This document shows positions 7,988-14,707 of a DNA stretch of 15,292 nt, one piece after another. Made by a program: the position numbers and the translations under genes. Every line of letters starts with the position of its first letter. The first letter of the stretch is position 1. This DNA comes from JANMEX01 sp043776635 (GTDB lineage: Bacteria > Pseudomonadota > Alphaproteobacteria > Rhizobiales > Rhizobiaceae), in NCBI GenBank assembly GCA_043776635.1, contig JAYVRA010000102.1, positions 1 to 15,292 on the forward strand. The letters are read 5' to 3'. The notes below the pieces were generated by a model that was not told the origin of the DNA, did not search any database, and saw nothing but the letters and a program-made list of their open reading frames with translations.

Positions 7988-8002
7988 AGTTCATCCAAAA
8001 AG

Positions 8003-10792
8003 TTACGCATAATTTTCCAGCGGCGGGCACGAGCAAATCAGGTTTCTGTCGCCATAGACATTGTCTATCCGTGCCACAGGGGCCCAGTATTTGGTCGTCA
8101 TTTGTGAGTTGCCTGCCGGATAGGCCGCAATGGTGCGGGGGTATGCGTGGGTCCATTCATCGCCGGTTACTTCCTCTGCTGTGTGCGGGGAATTGACCAG
8201 CGGGTTGTCCATGCGCGGCCATTTACCGGAAACGACTTGTGCAATTTCATGCGCAATTGCAATCATCGCATCACAGAAGCGGTCCAGTTCGATCTTTGGT
8301 TCGGATTCTGTTGGCTCTACCATCAATGTACCAGCCACCGGCCACGACATTGTGGGCGCGTGGAATCCGAAATCGATAAGACGCTTGGCTACATCTTCGA
8401 CGCCGATTCCTGCGGTTTCTTTAAAGCCTCTGAAATCAAAGATACACTCGTGCGCGACACGGCCATTTTTGCCCATGAAGAGAACAGGGATATGCTCGCC
8501 AAGACGTTTAGCTATATAGTTGGCTGAGAGAATTGCGATTTCTGATGATTTACGCAGGCCGTCCGGCCCGAGCATCCGCACATACATCCATGAGATCGCC
8601 AAGATGCTCGCGCTGCCCCATGGGGCACCGGAGACGGCTTGATGCCCTTTGCGGGTGACGTGGCCGGGCAGAAACTTTTTCAAATGCGCGGCAACGCCAA
8701 TAGGTCCGACGCCGGGACCACCGCCGCCGTGGGGAATGGCGAAGGTCTTGTGCAGGTTCATGTGGCACACATCCGCACCAATATCACCGGGACGGGCAAG
8801 GCCGACCAGCGCATTGAGATTGGCACCGTCAAGATAAACTTGGCCGCCCGCCGCATGAATGGTGGCGCAGATTTCCTTGATGCTTTCTTCAAAAACGCCG
8901 TGTGTAGAGGGATAAGTAATCATCAGCGCGGCAAGATTTTTAGCATTGGCAGCGATTTTTACTTTCAAATCCTCAACATCCACATCGCCGGATTCATTGC
9001 AGCGCACGACGACCACATCGAACCCTGCCATGGCAGCACTGGCAGGGTTTGTGCCGTGTGCGGACGAAGGGATGATACAGATGTTGCGCTGCGCTTCGCC
9101 GCGCGAGGCGTGGTAGGCGCGGATGGCCAATAGGCCGGCGTATTCGCCTTGACTGCCGGCATTGGGTTGAAGCGAGACGGCGGCGAAGCCTGTGACTTGG
9201 CATAGCCATTCTTCCAAATCCGCGATCATTTCGCGGATGCCCTTGGTGTGTTTATCCGGCGCAAACGGGTGCAGGCCCGCGACGGAGGCGAACGAAACCG
9301 GCATCATTTCTGCGGCGGCATTCAGCTTCATGGTGCAGGAGCCAAGCGGGATCATCGTGCGATCCAGCGCCAAATCCATATCCGCTAAGCGCCGCAGGAA
9401 GCGCATCATTTGCGTTTCAGAGCGATTTTCGTGGAACACAGGCTGCGACATAAATGAACCCTTACGGGCACTTGGCAGCTTGGTCTCAGGTTCTGAATCA
9501 AGACTGGATGCGCCAAAGAGTTCTGCAAGTTCAAAAGCGTCAATTTCCGTCGAGGTTTCATCGAAAGCGATGGACACAGTATTTTTGTCGATGACGCGGA
9601 TAAAGCGGCCTGACTTTTCGGCCTCGCTTTGAATGGCGGCGGCATTACCTTCGACTGCAATTGTAATCGTATCGAAAAATGTTGCACCGCTTACTTTTGC
9701 GCCTGCGCCCGTGACGGCGGCTGCGAAGCGGCAGGTGAGTTCATGGGTGTGGTAGGCGATGGATTTCAGGCCCTCGGGACCGTGATAGATTGCGTAAGAC
9801 ACGGCCATGTTGGCGAGAAGAGCTTGCGCTGTACAGATATTTGATGTCGCCTTATCGCGGCGTATGTGTTGCTCGCGGGTTTGCAGCGCGAGACGGTAGC
9901 CCGGTTTGCCCTTGGCATCGACGGATTGACCAACGAGTCGGCCGGGCATGAGGCGGGTGAGGGCGTTTGTTACCGCCAAATAGGCAGCGTGCGGGCCGCC
10001 GAACGCCATCGGAACGCCGAAGCGCTGCATGGAGCCGCAAGCGATGTCTGCGCCCCAAGAGGCGGGAGATTCTGTGAGCACGATGCCAAGCGGATCGCAG
10101 ACCGCGATGACAATCGCGCCTGCTGCCTTTGCGGCTTTTATCTCTTTGGAATAGTCAACGTAAACGCCGTATGTATCGGGCCAGGGAACGATGAGTGCGG
10201 CCGTATCTGCACTTATATTTTCGCACTCGATTTTGATGCCTAGTGGTTTGGCGCGGGTGTTGATAACGTCTGTCACCTGCGGGTGCAGCGCTCCGGCGAT
10301 AACCACTTGATTGCGCGTATTTTTGTGGTGGCGCAGCGCAATGCCGACGGCTTCGGCGGCGGCAGTGGCTTCATCGAGCAGGGATGCGGATGCCACATCG
10401 AGGCCGGTGAGTTCGCAGACCAGCGTTTGAAAATGGAACAGTAGCTCTAAGCGGCCTTGGCTGATCTCGGCCTGGTAGGGCGTATAGGCAGTGTACCAAG
10501 CGGGGTTTTCAAACAGGTTGCGCTGGATGACCGGCGGCACATGTGTGCCGTGGTAGCCTTGACCGATAAAACTCTTCAACACATTGTTTTGGCTGAGTTT
10601 ATCGGCAATTTCTGCCAGCGCATCGGCTTCCGACAAACCTTCTGGAATATCCAAAGGCAAGTTATAGCGGATCGCGGCGGGAATGGTCTGGCTTATGATG
10701 GTTTCAACTGAGGTTACGCCCAGGATTTTGAGCATATCGCGCTGATCGGCATCGGAAATCCCGATGTGCCTTGAAGCAAATGTGGCGTTCAT
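8003..10792 (-). CDS. gcvP: Glycine dehydrogenase (decarboxylating), P protein, single chain
   Basis: The P protein decarboxylates glycine with pyridoxal phosphate and loads the aminomethyl group onto the lipoyl arm of GcvH. At about 929 residues it is the full-length fused form, not the two-subunit type. The N-terminal half begins with the family-typical RHIG and has GYHGTHVPPVIQRN and YTPYQAEISQGRLE. The C-terminal half has the PLGSCTMKLN motif, PNAGSQGEYAGL, SSAHGTNPASAAM, and the PLP-binding lysine in MNLHKTFAIPHGGGGPG (K682). The start is best placed at ATG 10792, with GGGTGA upstream. A GTG at 10804 adds four residues and overlaps the gcvH stop by four bases (GTGA), but it has no well-spaced binding site. 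It is the last gene of the riboswitch-controlled operon. Confidence 0.97.
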   Translation of the reverse strand: MNATFASRHIGISDADQRDMLKILGVTSVETIISQTIPAAIRYNLPLDIPEGLSEADALAEIADKLSQNNVLKSFIGQGYHGTHVPPVIQRNLFENPAWYTAYTPYQAEISQGRLELLFHFQTLVCELTGLDVASASLLDEATAAAEAVGIALRHHKNTRNQVVIAGALHPQVTDVINTRAKPLGIKIECENISADTAALIVPWPDTYGVYVDYSKEIKAAKAAGAIVIAVCDPLGIVLTESPASWGADIACGSMQRFGVPMAFGGPHAAYLAVTNALTRLMPGRLVGQSVDAKGKPGYRLALQTREQHIRRDKATSNICTAQALLANMAVSYAIYHGPEGLKSIAYHTHELTCRFAAAVTGAGAKVSGATFFDTITIAVEGNAAAIQSEAEKSGRFIRVIDKNTVSIAFDETSTEIDAFELAELFGASSLDSEPETKLPSARKGSFMSQPVFHENRSETQMMRFLRRLADMDLALDRTMIPLGSCTMKLNAAAEMMPVSFASVAGLHPFAPDKHTKGIREMIADLEEWLCQVTGFAAVSLQPNAGSQGEYAGLLAIRAYHASRGEAQRNICIIPSSAHGTNPASAAMAGFDVVVVRCNESGDVDVEDLKVKIAANAKNLAALMITYPSTHGVFEESIKEICATIHAAGGQVYLDGANLNALVGLARPGDIGADVCHMNLHKTFAIPHGGGGPGVGPIGVAAHLKKFLPGHVTRKGHQAVSGAPWGSASILAISWMYVRMLGPDGLRKSSEIAILSANYIAKRLGEHIPVLFMGKNGRVAHECIFDFRGFKETAGIGVEDVAKRLIDFGFHAPTMSWPVAGTLMVEPTESEPKIELDRFCDAMIAIAHEIAQVVSGKWPRMDNPLVNSPHTAEEVTGDEWTHAYPRTIAAYPAGNSQMTTKYWAPVARIDNVYGDRNLICSCPPLENYA

Positions 10793-10800
10793 AATATCAA

Positions 10801-11169
10801 TCACCCGACCATTTTGATGTATGCAGCTTGGTCCATAAGGCCATCAAGCTGGCTAACATTTGACAGCGACATTTTCCACAGCCAGCCATTGCTTTCGGCG
10901 GCGCTGTTTACGATCTCGGGGTTCGGGCCCAATGCACCGTTTACTTCTGTCACCGCGCCATCGACCGGAGCATACACATCGGATGCCGCTTTGACGGATT
11001 CAACGACGACACAAGCGCCGCCGGAAACTATGGATTTGCCAACGGCTGGCAGTTCAACGAACACCAGATCGCCGAGCTGTTCTTGTGCATAATTAGTGAT
11101 GCCGACGGTTGCGATGTTGCCTTCAACGCGGATCCATTCGTGGTCATTGGTAAAATAGGTCGTGCTCAT
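10801..11169 (-). CDS. gcvH: Glycine cleavage system H protein (lipoyl carrier)
   Basis: GcvH is the small lipoyl carrier that shuttles the aminomethyl intermediate between P, T and L proteins in the cytoplasm. The 122-residue product has the typical start YFTNDHEWIRVEG and the lipoylation site VVVESVKAASDVYAPVDG with the modified lysine at K60. The C-terminal GWLWKM is also typical. The ATG at 11169 has an AGGAT site that contains the first base of the gcvT stop region; only 4 bp separate the two genes, which suggests translational coupling. The gene is intact and of standard size. Confidence 0.97.
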   Translation of the reverse strand: MSTTYFTNDHEWIRVEGNIATVGITNYAQEQLGDLVFVELPAVGKSIVSGGACVVVESVKAASDVYAPVDGAVTEVNGALGPNPEIVNSAAESNGWLWKMSLSNVSQLDGLMDQAAYIKMVG

Positions 11170-11173
11170 GGGT

Positions 11174-12268
11174 TTATCCTTTGAAATAAGTATGGGGAGT
11201 GAAGGGAAGCGATGAAATTGTCAGCGGGATTTTATTGTCCCGCACGGTGGCAAACAGCGGTGTTTTGGCATCAATGGCTGCACGGTCCACATAACCCATG
11301 GCGACGGGGTGGTTGACGCTGGGGCCAAAGCTGCCGGAGTTGATGATACCGAGCTCGTTGCCGTTTTCATCAACGACGGGTGTGTTATTGCGAACGGGCA
11401 TCCGGCCCTCCGGTTTAAGGCCGACACGCTTGCGAAGCGAAGGGTTTTTGAGTGCCGCGCGGAAGGCTTCCGCGCCGGTGAAAGTGCCGGTTTCGCGGAT
11501 TGATTTGGGAATTGCCCATAAAAGTCCGGCACTTAACGGAGTGGTAGTCTCGTCCAAATCATTGCCGTAAAGGCATAAACCTGCTTCGAGACGGAGCGAG
11601 TCGCGGGCAGCAAGGCCGACCCATTCGACATCGGGATACGCGAGAAGTTTGGCGGCGAGCGCTTTGGCTTGGTCCACAGGTATGGCGATTTCAAAGCCGT
11701 CCTCACCGGTGTACCCGGAGCGGGTGATAATGATGTCACCAGGTATCTCGCGTCCGTGCATGAAAGTCATGCCATGAACATCAAGGCCGCAGGCTAGAGC
11801 TGTTGCTTCTGATTTTGGTCCTTGCAACGCGAGAAATACGCGGGCGAGTGCTTTCAGCTTGCAGCCGAATTGGTACGCGGCTTTTTTGAAATGGGCCTCG
11901 TCAATGTTAGCGCGGGAGGCGTTAGAAACTATGATGAAGCGGTCGGGCGCGTACCGCGTGACTATGAGATCGTCAATGATGCCAGCACTTTCGTTCAGCA
12001 AAAATGTGTATTTGGATTCACTGATGGCAATGAGTGACGGATCGATGGGGCAGGCGCTGGATAGCGCTTGATCGACTTTTTCGCCTGTCATCTCAAACAA
12101 TTGCATGTGTGAAATGTCAAACAGGCCAGCGCTTACGCGGGTGTGCAAATGTTCTTTCAGTACTCCAAGCGGGTAGGTTATTGGCATGTTCCAGCCTGCA
12201 AATCCGCCAAAGCGTGCATTAGCTTTATCATGCAATGATTTCAGGGGTAGTTCTTGAATATCGGTCAC
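11174..12268 (-). CDS. gcvT: Glycine cleavage system T protein (aminomethyltransferase)
   Basis: GcvT releases ammonia from the aminomethyl-lipoyl GcvH and transfers the methylene group to tetrahydrofolate. The 364-residue protein shows the family features SAGLFDISHMQLFEMTG (46-62), the catalytic-type Asp in GIIDDLIV (around D100), SGYTGEDGFEIAIP (184-197), GLAARDSLRLEAGLCLYGND and a C-terminal GYVDRAAI region. The start is GTG at 12268, supported by GGAGAT (12278-12273) at proper spacing and by the normal N-terminus (LHDKANARFGGFAGWNMPITYP). It is the first gene of the gcvTHP operon, 28 bp downstream of a hairpin and about 55 bp from the glycine riboswitch. Confidence 0.96.
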   Translation of the reverse strand: MTDIQELPLKSLHDKANARFGGFAGWNMPITYPLGVLKEHLHTRVSAGLFDISHMQLFEMTGEKVDQALSSACPIDPSLIAISESKYTFLLNESAGIIDDLIVTRYAPDRFIIVSNASRANIDEAHFKKAAYQFGCKLKALARVFLALQGPKSEATALACGLDVHGMTFMHGREIPGDIIITRSGYTGEDGFEIAIPVDQAKALAAKLLAYPDVEWVGLAARDSLRLEAGLCLYGNDLDETTTPLSAGLLWAIPKSIRETGTFTGAEAFRAALKNPSLRKRVGLKPEGRMPVRNNTPVVDENGNELGIINSGSFGPSVNHPVAMGYVDRAAIDAKTPLFATVRDNKIPLTISSLPFTPHTYFKG

Positions 12269-12295
12269 CTAGATCTCCAAACACGGTTAGGCACT

Positions 12296-12310
12296 GCGTG
12301 AAGATCACGC
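12296..12310 (-). promoter_or_regulatory. Hairpin in the gcvT leader, possible expression platform
   Basis: On the - strand GCGTGA (12310-12305) and TCACGC (12301-12296) are perfect 6-base arms around TCT. No T-tract follows, so it does not look like an intrinsic terminator. The segment GATCTTC (12306-12300), which overlaps both arms and the loop, is complementary (one G-U pair) to GGAGATC (12278-12272), the gcvT ribosome binding site. The two structures exclude each other. This suggests control of translation, but no structure was computed. Confidence 0.45.
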
Positions 12311-12321
12311 ATCTACCACCC

Positions 12322-12501
12322 CTCTGTCTGAAGCCTGAGAGACTTGCGCCGCCGGAACTCTGTCAGCAACACTTACACCTTCGGCGCGGGAACAAGTCCC
12401 GACTTTCCAGAGTTGTCTGTACTGTTCACGGTTCGTGTGCCTGAGAGATTTCGGGCGATTTCCCCTTCGGCGGCCGCTAATCGGCGCTCTCCCGCGAACA
12501 G
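12322..12501 (-). promoter_or_regulatory. Tandem glycine riboswitch upstream of gcvT
   Basis: Two glycine aptamers in series are visible on the - strand. Aptamer 1 (12501-12421) has P1 arms ACTGTTC/GAACAGT and the conserved segments GCGGGAGAG, CCGAAGGGG and AATCTCTCAGGCA. Aptamer 2 (12412-12322) has P1 arms CTCTG/CAGAG and the segments GCGCCGAAGG and AAGTCTCTCAGGC. About 8 bases link the two. These match the known gcvT-element class (Rfam name Glycine), which senses glycine and, in front of gcv operons, normally turns expression on when glycine is high. The operon promoter should lie just upstream, between 12502 and the end of the preceding gene at 12577 or slightly within it; I could not pick out a convincing -35/-10 pair. 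Confidence 0.95.
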
Positions 12502-12534
12502 TCAGGACGCATTTGCGCGACCTCGACAATTATT

Positions 12535-12552
12535 GGCTACCTCATGGCAGCC
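12535..12552 (-). terminator. Possible terminator hairpin after the molybdopterin oxidoreductase gene
   Basis: On the - strand GGCTGCC and GGTAGCC can pair over seven bases (one G-U) around a 4-base ATGA loop. It lies 24 bp past the oxidoreductase stop and before the riboswitch, where the cytochrome/oxidoreductase transcript would be expected to end. It is followed by AATAATTG rather than a run of T, so this is a weak call. Confidence 0.3.
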
Positions 12553-12576
12553 TATTTGTCACGCGACATTTTCAGG

Positions 12577-13383
12577 TCAGATACCACCATACCAATCATA
12601 GCCTGCATCCTCCCAATAGCCGCCGCCGCCTTGCCCAAATGGCGCCAAATCATCCACCAGCGTGATTTTGCGGATATATTTTGCCATTTTGTAGCCGAGG
12701 TTACGCTCAACGCGCAGACGCAACGGTGCACCGTTTTCCACAGGTAAATCCTTACCATTCATCCCGTATGCCAAAATCGTCTGTTCATGGCGCGCGTCAA
12801 TTAAATCATGTGATTCGTAATATTTGATTGAGCCGGAAAGAGATTCCTCAATTGTATCATAGCATTCGAACACCAGATAGCGGGCTTTGTCTTGTACATC
12901 GACGATATCCATAATTTTTGCCAGCGGTGCGCCGGTCCATTTCGCGATGCAGCTCCAGCCTTCCACGCAGTCATGACGGGTAATTTGGGTGCGTGATGTC
13001 ATGGATTTAAGATCAGTTAGTGAGAAGGATTGCGGCTTGTTTACCAGACCTGCGACTTCGAGCTTATAGTCTTTGAAGCCGCTGTCTTTTAGCGCCACGT
13101 AATCTTCATCTGTAGGATCGGTGTCACCGTTGGCGCGTTGGCCTTGGCGGATTTCAGACTCGGCAAATTCCTTTGCCATCGAGTGACCGCCGCCGAGTAA
13201 GCGCTGCATCCGGTAGGTGAGGCTGTTGGCCTTTTCCAAAACGTTGCGCACAGCATCATCACGGTCCAGCAAGCGGTCAAAAGCGTTGCAGCCCGATAGT
13301 GTGATACCTGACACGCCAAGCGTGGCAGCTGTCATGAAACGGCGGCGGGCTATATTGGGTAAGTTTTTGGTAATGATGGACAT
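12577..13383 (-). CDS. Tat-exported lipoprotein-like molybdopterin-dependent oxidoreductase (sulfite-oxidase fold)
   Basis: The 268-residue protein belongs to the sulfite oxidase/YedY-like fold that carries a molybdopterin cofactor. Export signals are unusually clear: a twin-arginine motif ARRRFMT (residues 12-18) and then a hydrophobic stretch ending in a lipobox LSGC (Cys32), so it is probably exported folded by Tat and lipid-anchored. The cofactor-binding region has RTQITRHDCVEGWS (131-144); Cys139 is the likely molybdenum ligand. The C-terminus has NGAPLRLRVERNLGYKMAKY and ends GGYWEDAGYDWYGG, typical of this subfamily. The start is ATG 13383, one base after the cytochrome b stop with GGGAG upstream; an earlier in-frame start at 13419 would overlap that gene by 35 bp. 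The substrate is unknown. It is not a clear MsrP, since its partner is a cytochrome b, not MsrQ. Confidence 0.85.
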   Translation of the reverse strand: MSIITKNLPNIARRRFMTAATLGVSGITLSGCNAFDRLLDRDDAVRNVLEKANSLTYRMQRLLGGGHSMAKEFAESEIRQGQRANGDTDPTDEDYVALKDSGFKDYKLEVAGLVNKPQSFSLTDLKSMTSRTQITRHDCVEGWSCIAKWTGAPLAKIMDIVDVQDKARYLVFECYDTIEESLSGSIKYYESHDLIDARHEQTILAYGMNGKDLPVENGAPLRLRVERNLGYKMAKYIRKITLVDDLAPFGQGGGGYWEDAGYDWYGGI

Positions 13384-13384
13384 T

Positions 13385-14227
13385 CTACTTATCTCCCTCG
13401 CCAAATTTGACCGGATCAATACGATACCAGCCAGTAATGATCGAACGGATTTCGTTAATAGGACCGGCGGCTACAATCATAAGCATGTGGAGAATGAAAA
13501 ATAACACCAACAGTGTCATCAACACGAAGTGAATGGTGCGGGCGGTTTGGCGACCACCAAGAACATCGGTCAGAAACGGAATTATCGAATTCATACTAGG
13601 CGACATTGCCAGTCCAGAGAGGATTATCAGCGGGAAAAGCACGAATAAAACACCGGCATAAGCCAGTTTTTGCAACACATTGTACCTGTCTGAATGATGA
13701 AAGCGCAAGCGGGCGTGGTTGGTGATATCGTGCGGTAAGTCCTTCAAATCACTACCGGTTATTACCAAGTCACGCTTGATATGACCTGTGCGCCAGCTGG
13801 CGATCAGCCAGACAATCAAGGTTGTTACGAGAAGCCAAGCAAAGGCAAAATGCACGACGCGGCCAGTCGCCAAATCTTGCCGGCTTGGTATTGTTACGGT
13901 GCCGGGAAACGCTGTTGATACTGGATTATCGGCATCGCCATTGTAACCCAGAAAACCTGTAGTGTTGAACTTGTGGCCAAATATAGTGGTGAAACCTTTA
14001 ACCACTCCACCCTCTTCGGCGGCACTGATTTCCAGAACCGCATTATCATATTCAAAGCCGGACTGCTGTCCTATGTAGAGCTTGGGATGAGCATTAAATA
14101 TCGTTAAGCCACTGAGAAGCAAGAAGAAAAGACATATGGCCCACGTCCAATGTGTGGCGCGTGTCCAACGGTTTTGCCGGTAAATAAGCTCGCCTTTTGG
14201 CGTGGCAACTGGTGTTGTTTCAGACAC
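13385..14227 (-). CDS. Membrane cytochrome b (cytochrome b561/HupC-like), partner of the molybdopterin oxidoreductase
   Basis: The 280-residue protein has four predicted membrane helices (about 27-44, 121-144, 187-207, 229-254) with histidines placed to bind heme: H26 (THWTW), H126 (GRVVHFAFAW), H233 and H247 (TIHFVL...ILHMLM). A long loop (about 45-120) with FNTTGFLGYNGD lies between helices 1 and 2. This pattern fits cytochrome b subunits that pass electrons between quinones and exported molybdoenzymes. The next gene starts one base after its stop, so the two form a transcription and probably functional unit. The start is GTG 14227, supported by AGGAGGG at a 7-base spacing. The function of the pair has not been assigned to a substrate from sequence alone. 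Confidence 0.87.
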   Translation of the reverse strand: MSETTPVATPKGELIYRQNRWTRATHWTWAICLFFLLLSGLTIFNAHPKLYIGQQSGFEYDNAVLEISAAEEGGVVKGFTTIFGHKFNTTGFLGYNGDADNPVSTAFPGTVTIPSRQDLATGRVVHFAFAWLLVTTLIVWLIASWRTGHIKRDLVITGSDLKDLPHDITNHARLRFHHSDRYNVLQKLAYAGVLFVLFPLIILSGLAMSPSMNSIIPFLTDVLGGRQTARTIHFVLMTLLVLFFILHMLMIVAAGPINEIRSIITGWYRIDPVKFGEGDK

Positions 14228-14707
14228 TCCAAATCCCTCCTGTTATTTAACCGGCCACAAATATTGTGCGTACTGAAGTTTAACGTATTGTTTTACAAAG
14301 TAGTTTCATATTCCTGTGATAGATTGTGATGAGACATATTTATTGTTAAATAATTGCATTTTTGTGAAGTTTTTTATTTCGACCGGTGTATCAAATTGGA
14401 AGTGGCATCGTAAAACTGGTCACAGATGATTGAATTTTTTGTGATTGTGTTACTTAACCCTGCAACGGGTTTGCTTTAGGTTAAGCCGAATTGACGGTGA
14501 CTGTCCGGCGAACGTCCGAAGATGATGCGTGAACAGTGCGAAGGCTGCCCAAAGTAAGGCCGGAGTTAAACCGTTTCCTTTGCCATCCAACAGCAATCGG
14601 GGTGAGACCCATTCCAATTTATATTCCGCTCAAACCAGTCCTTTTGTTGGCTTGAGTGCGTCGCTGTCTTTGCCTACACCTATGTGCATAGTTTGGGAGA
14701 GACGGGC
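14228..14707. other. Divergent AT-rich intergenic region between the cytochrome b gene and pccA
   Basis: No gene is supported in these 480 bp. The left part (about 14230-14460) is AT-rich and contains repeated TGTGAT-like motifs at 14315, 14325, 14363 (TGTGAA) and 14440, plus a reverse TCACA at 14420. The two at 14315 and 14325 are spaced exactly 10 bp. It must hold the - strand promoter of the cytochrome/oxidoreductase pair and the + strand promoter of pccA, but no strong -35/-10 match could be chosen. A TTGACG at 14491 is a possible -35 without a good -10. A frame open from a GTG at 14529 to 14726 has no coding features. Confidence 0.6.
14453..14485. repeat. Inverted repeat upstream of pccA
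   Basis: CTTAACC (14453-14459) and GGTTAAG (14479-14485) are perfect inverted copies separated by 19 bp, about two and a half helical turns centre to centre. The layout suits a dimeric regulator site or a weak stem. It sits in the divergent promoter region, so it could control either pccA or the cytochrome b gene. Seven-base arms can also arise by chance. Confidence 0.35.

Noticed and set aside
8639..9133. 164-residue + strand open frame inside gcvP
   Set aside because: It is antisense to the conserved PLP domain of gcvP; the long open frame follows from the GC-rich codons of that gene.
12235..12665. Several + strand and - strand frames across the gcvT leader
   Set aside because: The region is a structured glycine riboswitch; the frames overlap its conserved stems and have no protein features.
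12577..14227. MsrP/MsrQ methionine sulfoxide reductase pair
   Set aside because: The membrane partner has the histidine and loop pattern of a cytochrome b561-type subunit rather than MsrQ, and the enzyme's end motif (YWEDAGYDWY) is of another subfamily.
14280..14294. Possible CtrA site (TTAA-N7-TTAA)
   Set aside because: The second half reads TTTT rather than TTAA, and no other full site was found; such half matches are common in AT-rich DNA.
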